From assembly GCA_040954595.2 (NCBI GenBank), contig CM082577.2, positions 13,888,001 to 13,952,000 on the forward strand: DNA of 64,000 nucleotides, in the 5' to 3' direction. This DNA comes from Balanoglossus misakiensis (lineage: Eukaryota > Hemichordata). Under the pieces are notes generated by a model, which ran no database searches, was not told the origin of the DNA, and saw nothing but the letters and a program-made list of their open reading frames with translations. A program made the translations under genes and the position numbers. Shown here in pieces: positions 47,724 through 55,784 of the stretch; position 1 is the first letter of the stretch, and each line of letters opens with the position of its first letter.

Positions 47724-47920
47724 CGTGGACCTCGCCACAAAACAAAAACAAAAACAAAAACAAACCAACAAACAAACAAATAACAAGACAATGTCTACAT
47801 ATAACACGCGAAAACATCAAATATCTTTATAATCACTCACCTCCTTACCCAGGCGAGACTCCGTTTACCTGCGGCTGTTCGTTTGTTCGCAAAAACTCAT
47901 ACTCCAGTACTGTACTTCCG

Positions 47921-48118
47921 GTGGACACTACTTGAAACCTACACTTGCTTTTTTCGTTTCACCAAAGGGACAGTGTAGGTTTGAAACCTACACCGTACGC
48001 GCGCATTTTGTAGCAAAGGGCAGTGTAGGTTTGAAACCTACACCGTACGCGCGCATTTTGTAGCAAAGGGACAGTGTAGGTTTGAAACCTACACAGTGTG
48101 TCGATTTCGGCCACGGTA
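47921..48118. repeat. Right TIR with palindromic units
   Basis: Three full copies of the 21-bp palindrome. One unit is an extra copy relative to the left TIR, with a 1-base loss ('aaagggcag' vs 'aaagggacag'). Confidence 0.9.
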
Positions 48119-48241
48119 GTACTGCGATGCGTGCGACTCGCAGTTTTCCAAAAACAACACTGAACTCGAAATTCCAGAATGTCAGCTCCAAAAATAGTCC
48201 ATCGGACGCGGGAAACCCATGAGCACCGATTGGCTCAAACC

Positions 48242-48645
48242 TAAAGTAATACTCGCCCTACTGGGGGGAGAATACTACTCGCGGTTAGCACCGGCTGTGT
48301 ATATATTACCTACACAAAGCAGTCGATGCTGTTACTAACTATGACTAAAGACTTAACTATCTTAAACGCTATATAAAGGTGAGACAGAACTATACGAGAA
48401 AGCTTATAAGGATATTACTTACGTCTTGATCAGTATCAGGTACAATTCGGTCTATCGGATCTCCAGCTCGTCGGAACGGCGTGCTTTCCCCAGGTCCGCC
48501 CACACTGCTGTTGGCCTCATCCATTGGTGTTGCCCCTGTCAGTCAGATCTCCGTGCTCCGCCTTCCACGGTCCTGGCTGGCTGTCGCCCTGGGCAACCGA
48601 CTCCGGCTGCCAGTCATCCGGGGGTCCAAATGTAATTCCACTACA
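48242..48645 (-). repeat. Gypsy 3' LTR
   Basis: Minus-strand start TGTAGTGGAATTACA, end GTATTACTTTA. It differs from the 5' LTR at one noticed base (ggcaaccgactcc versus ggcaacctactcc), which points to very recent insertion. Confidence 0.95.
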
Positions 48646-48665
48646 CTCGTCCTTCTTTTCTTTTT
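48646..48665 (-). promoter_or_regulatory. Gypsy polypurine tract
   Basis: On the minus strand the bases directly before the 3' LTR are purine-rich (AAAAAGAAAAGAAGGACGAG), the expected plus-strand DNA primer site for reverse transcription. Confidence 0.7.
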
Positions 48666-48948
48666 GGGAGATCCTCCCTGGGGCTATATGTCGGGTAATG
48701 GGAAGCCTGAAACGGTGGGGTTCCCTGGAAACGTTCGTCGGGCTGGTCCTGAAAATAAAAAGATCTCGGGTGGCTTGCCCGCGGAAGCGGGCACCAGAAT
48801 ACTCTCTGATATTAGATTCCAGCCAGGGTGGCCGGATTGGGTTTTGTGGTTGTTTGGCATGTTTTTCCTCCGCCAGAAGCGGACGTTTGGGTAGGTTCTT
48901 CCTCCGTCAGTGACGGATATGTTTTGTTGACGGGTTTGCTTTGTTTCT

Positions 48949-51150
48949 TCAGGCCTGGTACAGACGGCGGGCGTTTTCGGCCGTCTGCGCCAACAGCTGG
49001 CGAGTCGAGGTATCTCGCAGTCTGGCGACCTCTAGTGCGACGTCCCCAAGGAAGGCAGGCGTATTCATACTCTGGGACTCCCACACGCGTCTGCTGGGCG
49101 ACTCGGTCTCCACTAAGATCCGGTCCTCCGGGATAGCCTGCATGGCTTCAATCTGTCGCTCATCAAACTGGCGGACGGCGGCCGAGAACCCAAAATAGGT
49201 CTCGGGGAAGTACCGCCGCCAGTCTCCCACGGTCTCCCTACATCCTCGGAAATCCTGGAGGTGGATCCGCTGGCTCTCGTCGCAGTGCCTGGTCATGGTT
49301 AGTAGTGTCCAGGCTGCCGTGTGTCGGTCATACCTGTCGTTGGAGGTTCCCCGGGCGGTGATGACTACCGGCCTCCTTCCCCGGTTCATAGTCAACAGGT
49401 CTTCGAAGACCCTATCTTGGTCTTCCCAGGTGGAGGGGTCTTCCGTCCGGTCGAGTCCAATGTCCCCTAGTGCGGCCACGTCTGGGCGTCTCAGGAGGTT
49501 ACCGAGGGTCTGGCGTTGATCCTTGGTCAGGTTTGGTGCCACTCGTGGGTTAACTCCCAGGGCTATTGGAAAATCTTGTTCCTCCGGCAGCGGGTCCGGG
49601 TACCGATCCGGCTCAGAGAATACTTGTAGCCCTCCGAGGAGCCGGATTCGATAGTCTGGAAGGACACCAACATCGAAGTCAGTGAGGTCTTGTGGATTTG
49701 TTGGAGCGTCCTCCACTCTACATGTCTCGGCGCAAGCCTGGGGGTAGAAACATGCGTCTATTCCCCCGGGTATGGATGGGTCCCGGGCTGCTGTTTCGGA
49801 TGGCTGTGTCCGGGTTGCTGCAGGTCTCCGGGGCGGCTGGATCCTCCAGAATTCGTCTTGCCGTGCTCGTGATACCCATCTAAGCAGCACGCTCAGCACG
49901 CGCCAGTGGATGAGGATTGCTGGCGTGGTGGGGGGGTTCAGCGGGAACTTGTTGGGTACTTCCCACCCCTGAAACACACATAGACGCTTCATCATAACGA
50001 TGCTCTCGGGTGAGCACAGGGATTCCGATGGGATTTTTCCGGGTCCACCCCTACGAATAAACAGATCCAGCAGGTCGGGTATCTCTCTCCCGGGACCACA
50101 TAGCCAGTAGGTCAACTTCTCTAAAGCCTCCACCGCGTCCCGCTCGCGGAATACCTGTGGCCTCTCAGCAAACAGTTCGGGAAGATGACGGTGGAATACA
50201 TGCTTTTTCAACTTCCGTGTTGACGCCCGGCATCCCGGGAATGGACATGGAGAGGGGCCATACGAGAAGCGTGGACCAGGGGGTGGGGAGTTTTTTCGGG
50301 TCGGCCCGGTGCTCCTCCATCGGTGTTCGGTCTGTCTGGGCGGTTCCGGCGCTGGATACCGGATAGGTGAACGACGCCTGGGGCTGAGGTCTCCCCAGCG
50401 CAAATGGGATGGTCGTTCGCGGGAAGGCGGGCGGTCCCGCCTCTCCTCTCTAGCACGACCCGGTCGAGGCGACCGGGTTGGGGATCTGGACCTAGTGGGG
50501 AATCCAAGAAATTCCCGGAGATCCGAGGGGATATTGATCTCCCCCATCTCCAACATCTCCTCCGACGTTATAGGTCGGATCGGTAGCTGCAGCGGCAGCG
50601 TCTCATGGCGTGGGGGTGGTGGCTCCTGTAGAAATGGCCTGCTACCTTCTGCTCTTGGGGGTGGTTCTGGCCCCTCCAACACCTCCATTGCCTGGTCTTC
50701 GTCGCCACCAAGCACCTGTCTCTCCTGCTGTGGGTCCGGAAAGATGCTCAGGGTTTCTTCCTGGTCGTCAGCTGCGGTGGTGGTTCTGGGGAGCTCTCGC
50801 ATAGACAGACTGCCGACGAACCCTCCCCGTACTCGGCCTAGGTTGAACTCCCGAGGTACTGTGGTTTTCGGGACGGTGGGGCGACTCCTCATGGCTTCGT
50901 CGGGCGTGGGCAGATGGGTGTTAACCTTCTCCTCCCCGTAGATCCGGATGGCCTCCTCCCGGGTGATGGACATACATCCCACGTCCCCAATCACGGCGGC
51001 CACCTGAAAGTGCTCGCGGAGCATATCGAACATCGTTGTCTCGTCCACGCCGAGGTCTCTCAACCGGGGGATCACACTGATGGGGTCCAAGAGTTTCCCC
51101 TTGCCACATCTGAAACGGATGTCCTCCAGTTGACGTTGATTTGAATCCAT
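48949..51150 (-). CDS. Gypsy third ORF: CCHH finger plus TatD/TATDN2-like pseudo-nuclease
   Basis: 733 codons from ATG (51150); the frame is open slightly further upstream without another ATG. Residues 1-90 form a compact unknown domain (CGKGKLLDPISVIPRLRDLG). About 215-290 is SR/RP-rich. A CCHH-like finger follows (Cys302, Cys307, His317, His322: CPFPGCRAS...HVFHRH). About 460-733 follows the TatD family from end to end: ALGVNPRVAP (usual G.HP), AALGDIGLD (usual GEIGLD), RPVVITARG (usual PVV-H-R), RIHLQDFRGC (usual H-CF-G), YFGFSAAV, RILVETESP (usual LLETD-P), NTPAFLGDVALEVARLR and a final QTAENARRLY. The HxH motif, both single His ligands, the Glu and the Asp are all changed, so metal hydrolysis is unlikely. 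It occupies the env position but has no transmembrane segment or signal peptide. It may be expressed from a spliced RNA. The domain assignment is by motif order. Confidence 0.75.
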   Translation of the reverse strand: MDSNQRQLEDIRFRCGKGKLLDPISVIPRLRDLGVDETTMFDMLREHFQVAAVIGDVGCMSITREEAIRIYGEEKVNTHLPTPDEAMRSRPTVPKTTVPREFNLGRVRGGFVGSLSMRELPRTTTAADDQEETLSIFPDPQQERQVLGGDEDQAMEVLEGPEPPPRAEGSRPFLQEPPPPRHETLPLQLPIRPITSEEMLEMGEINIPSDLREFLGFPTRSRSPTRSPRPGRAREERRDRPPSRERPSHLRWGDLSPRRRSPIRYPAPEPPRQTEHRWRSTGPTRKNSPPPGPRFSYGPSPCPFPGCRASTRKLKKHVFHRHLPELFAERPQVFRERDAVEALEKLTYWLCGPGREIPDLLDLFIRRGGPGKIPSESLCSPESIVMMKRLCVFQGWEVPNKFPLNPPTTPAILIHWRVLSVLLRWVSRARQDEFWRIQPPRRPAATRTQPSETAARDPSIPGGIDACFYPQACAETCRVEDAPTNPQDLTDFDVGVLPDYRIRLLGGLQVFSEPDRYPDPLPEEQDFPIALGVNPRVAPNLTKDQRQTLGNLLRRPDVAALGDIGLDRTEDPSTWEDQDRVFEDLLTMNRGRRPVVITARGTSNDRYDRHTAAWTLLTMTRHCDESQRIHLQDFRGCRETVGDWRRYFPETYFGFSAAVRQFDERQIEAMQAIPEDRILVETESPSRRVWESQSMNTPAFLGDVALEVARLRDTSTRQLLAQTAENARRLYQA

Positions 51151-51260
51151 TCTGGGGGGGGGCAAAAAGAAAAGAAAGAAAATTAACGGTTAGTGGGTCC
51201 TCGTCGGTAACGAGTCATAGTCCTACCCGATGGCAATTTCCCCTTTTTCCCTCTGTTCCC

Positions 51261-54200
51261 CTACTCATCGGTTCCCTCCCCCACGCAGTTCGGACAGTGA
51301 AAGGGGTCTGTCGATTTGACCTGTTTTGGGGAGAGATTGACGCAGGTGCTGTGAAACCAGTCGTAACAGCTGTCACACTGGACCATCAGCTTCCCGGTGT
51401 CCGGCCCACGGCAGACGCAGTATGTCTGCCCCCGGTCTTTGTCCTGCGCGTCAGGATCCCCACCCTTCAAGGGTAGTGACCTCTTGAATTTAACTATCCA
51501 GCTGGGCAGTTGCGCGTCCCTGCACAGCTTCATTCTGTCGTGGTTTGCGGTGGCGATGCGTCTCGGAAATTTCACCCGATACAAGTATGGCGATAGTTTC
51601 GCTATCACTACTCCTGGTCCCTTCCATGGTGGGCTTAGTTTTTTACATTTCCCTCTCACGGTCGCTGAGTCCAGAAGGTAGACGGGGTCTCCGACTTCAT
51701 ATGAACTGAGACGTGCCTTCAAGTCGTAATCTCGCTTCATTCTTTCCTGGGTGACATGTAGTTTTTCCCGAGCGAGTTCATGGGCTTCCTTCATGGCGCT
51801 TCCCAAGTTGCTCGCATATTCTTCAGGGTCTTGGGCTGGCGCTGGTTTCCCGAAGACCAGGTCGGCCGGTTGGTTCACTTCCCGCCCCAGCATAAGGCGA
51901 TTAGGTGTGAATCCGGTATTTCGGTTTACGGAGGTCCGAATGGCTCCGGCGATTTGGGGTAGGAATTTGTCCCACTCGTTCTGTTTGCCCTGGACGAAAC
52001 AGCGAACTGCATCCATGAGGGTCCGGTTTTGCCGTTCCACCTGGCCGTTCGCGGACGGGCGGTACGGCGTGGTCCTAGCCTTGTGTATTTGGAGCAATTC
52101 GCATACTGACTGGAACAGTTGACTTTCGAAATTACTGCCTCTATCGGTGAATATCTCGAATGGACATCCGAATCGAGAAAAGAATTCCCCCACGGCTGCC
52201 GTAGCGGTCGCCTCTGCCGTTTGGCTAGGTAGTGGAATGCACTCTACCCATTTGGTGAATTGGTCGACCATGACTAGGATGTATTCGTTTTTTCGGGGTG
52301 TCTGGGGCAGTGGTCCAAGGAAATCCAGGTGTACCCTTTCCATTGGCGATCCCACGTGGTACCGGGTCAGGGGGCACCTTGCATACCGCTGTGGTTTCTT
52401 GTGCTTGTTGCAATCGTGGCATGAGGCTACGTAGCTGCGGACATCATCTGCCATCCGAGGCCAGTGGTACTTCATCTGGAGTCTGGCCAGCGTCCGTTGT
52501 ACGCCTTGGTGTCCTGCTGAGGGGATCGCATGGTTCAGTTCAATTACCTCCGGTACCATTGTTCTGGGGATGACCAGTTTCCCTTCGCCCTCGTCCGTGG
52601 CTTTCCTCCGGAGTACTGGCATCTTCGGGTCCACGTAATATATTTCGCGGTTTATCCAGGCATTTTTTGCGGCGGGGCTGAGTAGGGCCAATGTGCTTTC
52701 TGCGGGAGTTTGGCCAGTATCCAGCCATTCCAATATCGGCCGTAGATCGGCATCTTCCCGCTGTCGTCGGTATATGGTGTCCAGGGTTTCCCGCCACGGC
52801 GTCTCGATTTCTGGCGAGCTGCTCCTAGTCACAGTGCATATCTTAGGGTCCGCCTGTGTATCTTCACCGGAGGAGGTGTCCTCTTCCCTGAAGTCTATTC
52901 CGATTGACTTTAGTATTTCGTTGAAATCGAATCCTTCCCCAGGGTCCTCCGGGGGGTCTGCGAGGTGGTCATTCGCCTCGTCGTCTTCGTTGCCTAGGTT
53001 TACCGCGCAGACGTCTTGTCTTATGTCTTTGGATGGTTGTGAGGCTAACGGTATTATTTCGTCTACCTTGGTGACGAAGTCTCCCCAATTTCTGTGCGCT
53101 CGTTGGCAATAATCACAGCCGCCGCAGGGAAGTTCGTCCGGCGTAACGTTGTGACAGTAGTGTCGGCACTGCCCCTGCGGTTCGATTCGAGATAGGGCAT
53201 CAGCGTTGAGGTGTTTGTTCCCAGGCCTATGCTGAACCGTCATGTTGTACTGGCTAAGTTCCTCCAACCAACGGGCCAATTGTCCTTGGGGTTCTTTAAA
53301 CCTCAGCAGCCAGGCCAGACTGCTGTGGTCCGTCCGTATTATGAAATGGTTCCCCAGCAGGTAGTGTCGAAATAACCGGGTAAATCGTACTACCGCTAGG
53401 AGTTCCTTTCGGGTCGTGCAGTACCTTGTTTGTTCAGGTGTTAGTGCGAAGCTGGCGTACGCGATTACTCGCTCCTCTCCATCCTGCACCTGGAGAAGTT
53501 CCGCTCCCACGGCAATGTCTGATGCGTCCGTGTCCAATATGAACGGGTCTTTTGGGTTTGGTAATGTGAGTACCGGCGCTGATGTTAAGCGATCTTTTAA
53601 CGCTTCGAAGGCCAGCTGTTGCTCTTCGCCCCACTTGAAAGGCTTTTTTCCCGTAACTGCATACAGCGGGGCGGCCAACTTGGCATGATCCTTTATAAAC
53701 GAGCGGTGATAGTTGGCTAAGCCTGCGAAACGTTCCACCTCCTTGGTGTTTTTTGGCGTCGGCCAGTTGCGCACTGCGTCAACGGAACGCGGGTCCAGTC
53801 CTATTTTTCCTTTACGGACGATCCGCCCCAGGAATTCCACTTCCGTCTGAAACAGTTCACACTTGCGGGGGCGTAGTTTCAACCTGTATTCCCGGATCCG
53901 GGTGAACACGTCCCGCAGATTCTGGAGATGGTCAGCAAAGTCCGCCCCAAGTACCATGATGTCGTCTAAGAATGCAAGTACTACCTCCCATGTCAGCCCA
54001 CGCAGCACCAGATTCATGGCTCGCGAGTATGTGGCGGGGGCGTTGCACAGGCCGAAGGGCATGCGGGCGAATTCAAACAGTCCGTACTTTGTGGTAAAGG
54101 CGGTCTTCTTGCGGTCATCTTTGTCCACTTCTATTTGCCAGTACGCTGAATTGGCATCTAGTTTCGAGAACCATTCGTTCCCGGCCAGCGTGTCCATGCA

Positions 54201-55721
54201 GTCCTCTATCAGCGGCAGGGGGAATACGTCTTTACGGGTCACGTTGTTCAGCGCCCGATAGTCGACGCACCAGCGGACGGTCCCGTCCCTTTTCCTTACC
54301 AATACCGGCGCCGATGCCCATTCCGATGTTGAGGGTTGGATTACCCCTGACCGTAACATTTTCTTGAGATGGGCTTCCTCCTCCCCCGCAAAACGCAGTG
54401 GGGTTCGGCGCATCCTCTGTTTCACTGGTCGTGCATCCCCTGTATCGATACCGTGCGCAAGGGCTGTGAAGTTCCCCAGGTCGTATTCATTTGCAGCAAA
54501 GACATCCTGGAACTCGATAAGTAGCTCTTTCATTTCCAGTGACTGGTTCTCCGTCAAGTTGGCTGCTGATTTCTCGGCCAACTCCCTCAAGTGATCTGGG
54601 AGCTCGTCTTCGCCATGTGGTGAAGCTTCCGTGAGTAGTTCAACCTCGCTGACTGTGCCTGTGGTGATTTCGATATCTTTGGTTAATGTCCGAAGAAGCT
54701 TTCCCCCGACTGCTGTTGCCACTACTGTTCCCGGCGGTATGGTGACATTGTCATCGGTCGGGTTTATTAAACAGATGATTGGGGGCTGCCCCTTTTTACA
54801 GAATGTCCGGGGCATAATGACGTCCTCTAGTTTCACTGGCTCCACTATATAGTCGGGCATGTCCATGTCGATTGTCCCTGTCACCCTGGTCACGGAGTTC
54901 GGAGACAGGATAGTGCGAGGAGTGACTGATATGTTAGCCACGTGCGCTACAGCGGTCTGGTCCCCTTGCAGCAACGGGACCCGCTGTTCTCCCACCTGGA
55001 GGGTGTTTTCCCTCATGTCGAGGATGACCTGCTTGGATCGAAGTTGGTCGACTCCCAGCAGCATGGTGTCGCCTATGGGGCCCACATATATATTTTCTCG
55101 AAAGGCAGTGCTCCCTAACTTCAGGTTCACTGGTCCAATTTTGAATCCTCTCATGGACGAGTCTCTTCCGGCTAGTTGTACTTTGACATCGTGTATTATA
55201 GGCGGTTTTGGCTCTAGGGTGTCATACAGCCTGTCGGAAATTATTGTTATTTCTGCGGCCGTGTCTAGGACGGCGAGAACCTCGGTCCCCTCGACTTCTA
55301 CGGTGACTTTGTACATTGAACTTGGGGTGATTTTACGGATGGTCACGCTGGGGGGAGCGGTGGTGTCGCTTTGGTGGCTCAGCTCGATAGACATCGCCGG
55401 TTTGGGCAGCTGATCGCCGTCACTGGCTGGCTCGTTCTCCGAGTTTTCGATCAGCACCTCTTCCCGGTTGACGAGATATAACAGCTCCCTCTCTGAGTTC
55501 TCTTCCAGCGCTTCAGTAGTCACTGCCCCGAGTTCCTCAAATTGTCCAAGTTCGCCATCGGTTGCGTCTCCGTCCGAGCCCTCTTCTGATTCGGAATCAG
55601 TTCCCGGTGGACATACCGGGGGTAAGTCGGCATTGTTGGCAGACGGATTACGGCTCCCGGTGGCTCTGTCTATAATGTTCTTTTCGTCTTCCCCCACTGG
55701 CTCCCCATCTGCGTTCCTCAT
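51261..55721 (-). CDS. Gypsy pol: PR-RT-RNaseH-IN with C-terminal PHD finger
   Basis: 1486 codons counted from an in-frame ATG; the true entry is the -1 shift at 55784-55778. Domains: acidic N-terminus; aspartic protease (VLDTAAE, 151-157); RT (VRWCVDYRALN about 482-492, FARMPFGLCNAPAT about 551-564, catalytic FLDD 584-587); RNase H (DTDAS 730-734, TDHSSL); integrase H2C2 zinc region (about 1063-1105); DDE core Asp1133, Asp1193, Glu1229 (D-35-E); GPY/F-like module (PPWKGPGVV about 1364-1372); and then a PHD finger at about 1434-1479 (YCVC, CDSC, WFHSTC, CPNC). Typical chromoviruses carry a chromodomain in this place. All catalytic residues are present and there is no stop. It makes and inserts the element's cDNA in the nucleus. 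Confidence 0.93.
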   Translation of the reverse strand: MRNADGEPVGEDEKNIIDRATGSRNPSANNADLPPVCPPGTDSESEEGSDGDATDGELGQFEELGAVTTEALEENSERELLYLVNREEVLIENSENEPASDGDQLPKPAMSIELSHQSDTTAPPSVTIRKITPSSMYKVTVEVEGTEVLAVLDTAAEITIISDRLYDTLEPKPPIIHDVKVQLAGRDSSMRGFKIGPVNLKLGSTAFRENIYVGPIGDTMLLGVDQLRSKQVILDMRENTLQVGEQRVPLLQGDQTAVAHVANISVTPRTILSPNSVTRVTGTIDMDMPDYIVEPVKLEDVIMPRTFCKKGQPPIICLINPTDDNVTIPPGTVVATAVGGKLLRTLTKDIEITTGTVSEVELLTEASPHGEDELPDHLRELAEKSAANLTENQSLEMKELLIEFQDVFAANEYDLGNFTALAHGIDTGDARPVKQRMRRTPLRFAGEEEAHLKKMLRSGVIQPSTSEWASAPVLVRKRDGTVRWCVDYRALNNVTRKDVFPLPLIEDCMDTLAGNEWFSKLDANSAYWQIEVDKDDRKKTAFTTKYGLFEFARMPFGLCNAPATYSRAMNLVLRGLTWEVVLAFLDDIMVLGADFADHLQNLRDVFTRIREYRLKLRPRKCELFQTEVEFLGRIVRKGKIGLDPRSVDAVRNWPTPKNTKEVERFAGLANYHRSFIKDHAKLAAPLYAVTGKKPFKWGEEQQLAFEALKDRLTSAPVLTLPNPKDPFILDTDASDIAVGAELLQVQDGEERVIAYASFALTPEQTRYCTTRKELLAVVRFTRLFRHYLLGNHFIIRTDHSSLAWLLRFKEPQGQLARWLEELSQYNMTVQHRPGNKHLNADALSRIEPQGQCRHYCHNVTPDELPCGGCDYCQRAHRNWGDFVTKVDEIIPLASQPSKDIRQDVCAVNLGNEDDEANDHLADPPEDPGEGFDFNEILKSIGIDFREEDTSSGEDTQADPKICTVTRSSSPEIETPWRETLDTIYRRQREDADLRPILEWLDTGQTPAESTLALLSPAAKNAWINREIYYVDPKMPVLRRKATDEGEGKLVIPRTMVPEVIELNHAIPSAGHQGVQRTLARLQMKYHWPRMADDVRSYVASCHDCNKHKKPQRYARCPLTRYHVGSPMERVHLDFLGPLPQTPRKNEYILVMVDQFTKWVECIPLPSQTAEATATAAVGEFFSRFGCPFEIFTDRGSNFESQLFQSVCELLQIHKARTTPYRPSANGQVERQNRTLMDAVRCFVQGKQNEWDKFLPQIAGAIRTSVNRNTGFTPNRLMLGREVNQPADLVFGKPAPAQDPEEYASNLGSAMKEAHELAREKLHVTQERMKRDYDLKARLSSYEVGDPVYLLDSATVRGKCKKLSPPWKGPGVVIAKLSPYLYRVKFPRRIATANHDRMKLCRDAQLPSWIVKFKRSLPLKGGDPDAQDKDRGQTYCVCRGPDTGKLMVQCDSCYDWFHSTCVNLSPKQVKSTDPFHCPNCVGEGTDE
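51280..51425 (-). other. PHD-finger module on the integrase tail
   Basis: The pattern is Cys-x-Cys, Cys-x2-Cys, His-x2-Cys, Cys-x2-Cys, the C4HC3 order of a PHD finger. It resembles H3K4me3-binding PHDs (KDM7/CFP1/ING type), with a Tyr before the first Cys, a Met before the CDSC pair and a Trp in WFH, the positions of an aromatic cage. The domain is seen in the sequence. Binding to H3K4me3 and a role in target choice are inferences. Confidence 0.85.
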
Positions 55722-55746
55722 AAGGCCAATTCCGGTGACTTGGGTC

Positions 55747-55784
55747 GGGCTTAGGCCTCTTTGACCGACCCGTTCCGGTTTAAC
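55747..55784 (-). promoter_or_regulatory. -1 ribosomal frameshift signal between gag and pol
   Basis: GTTAAAC at 55784-55778 reads as G-TTA-AAC in the gag frame. A 6-nt spacer (CGGAAC) follows, then a 7-bp G+C-rich stem: GGGTCGG pairs with CCGACCC across a 16-nt loop that contains the gag stop codon. A one-base backward slip puts the ribosome in the pol frame, which is open from just upstream. The heptamer, spacing and stem match known -1 signals (GUUAAAC is used by equine arteritis virus). Confidence 0.75.

Larger units (their letters stand above)
45065..48124. mobile_element. TIR transposon with palindromic subterminal repeats and captured exons
   Basis: The terminal repeats TACCGTGGCCGAAATCG (45071 on) and its complement (to 48118) are 148 bp (left) and 198 bp (right), the right having one extra subterminal unit. 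The 6-bp target duplication GTACTG (45065-45070, 48119-48124) interrupts the BEL LTR at a site seen whole at 38829-38846. The subterminal units are built on the 21-bp palindrome GTGTAGGTTT-C/G-AAACCTACAC. A 6-bp TSD and TAC/GTA ends would suit the IS3EU superfamily, but no transposase was recognised. The interior holds two splice-bounded terminal exons (45264-45457 plus, 47035-47270 minus). Confidence 0.8.

Noticed and set aside
47393-47832. Cys-Met-Tyr-Val repeat proteins
   Set aside because: They translate a GTGT/GTAT microsatellite in all frames.
48481-48913. + strand open frames over the Gypsy LTR and 3' UTR
   Set aside because: Antisense to the element and repeated in the other LTR (59508-59789). 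No independent evidence of coding.
48949-51150. Retroviral envelope protein in the env position
   Set aside because: No signal peptide, membrane anchor or fusion motif was seen. The motifs fit a TatD-like fold instead.
54859-55413. 184-codon + strand open frame opposite Gypsy pol
   Set aside because: A shadow of pol codon bias, with no family motif. The same applies to 50309-50941 opposite the third ORF.
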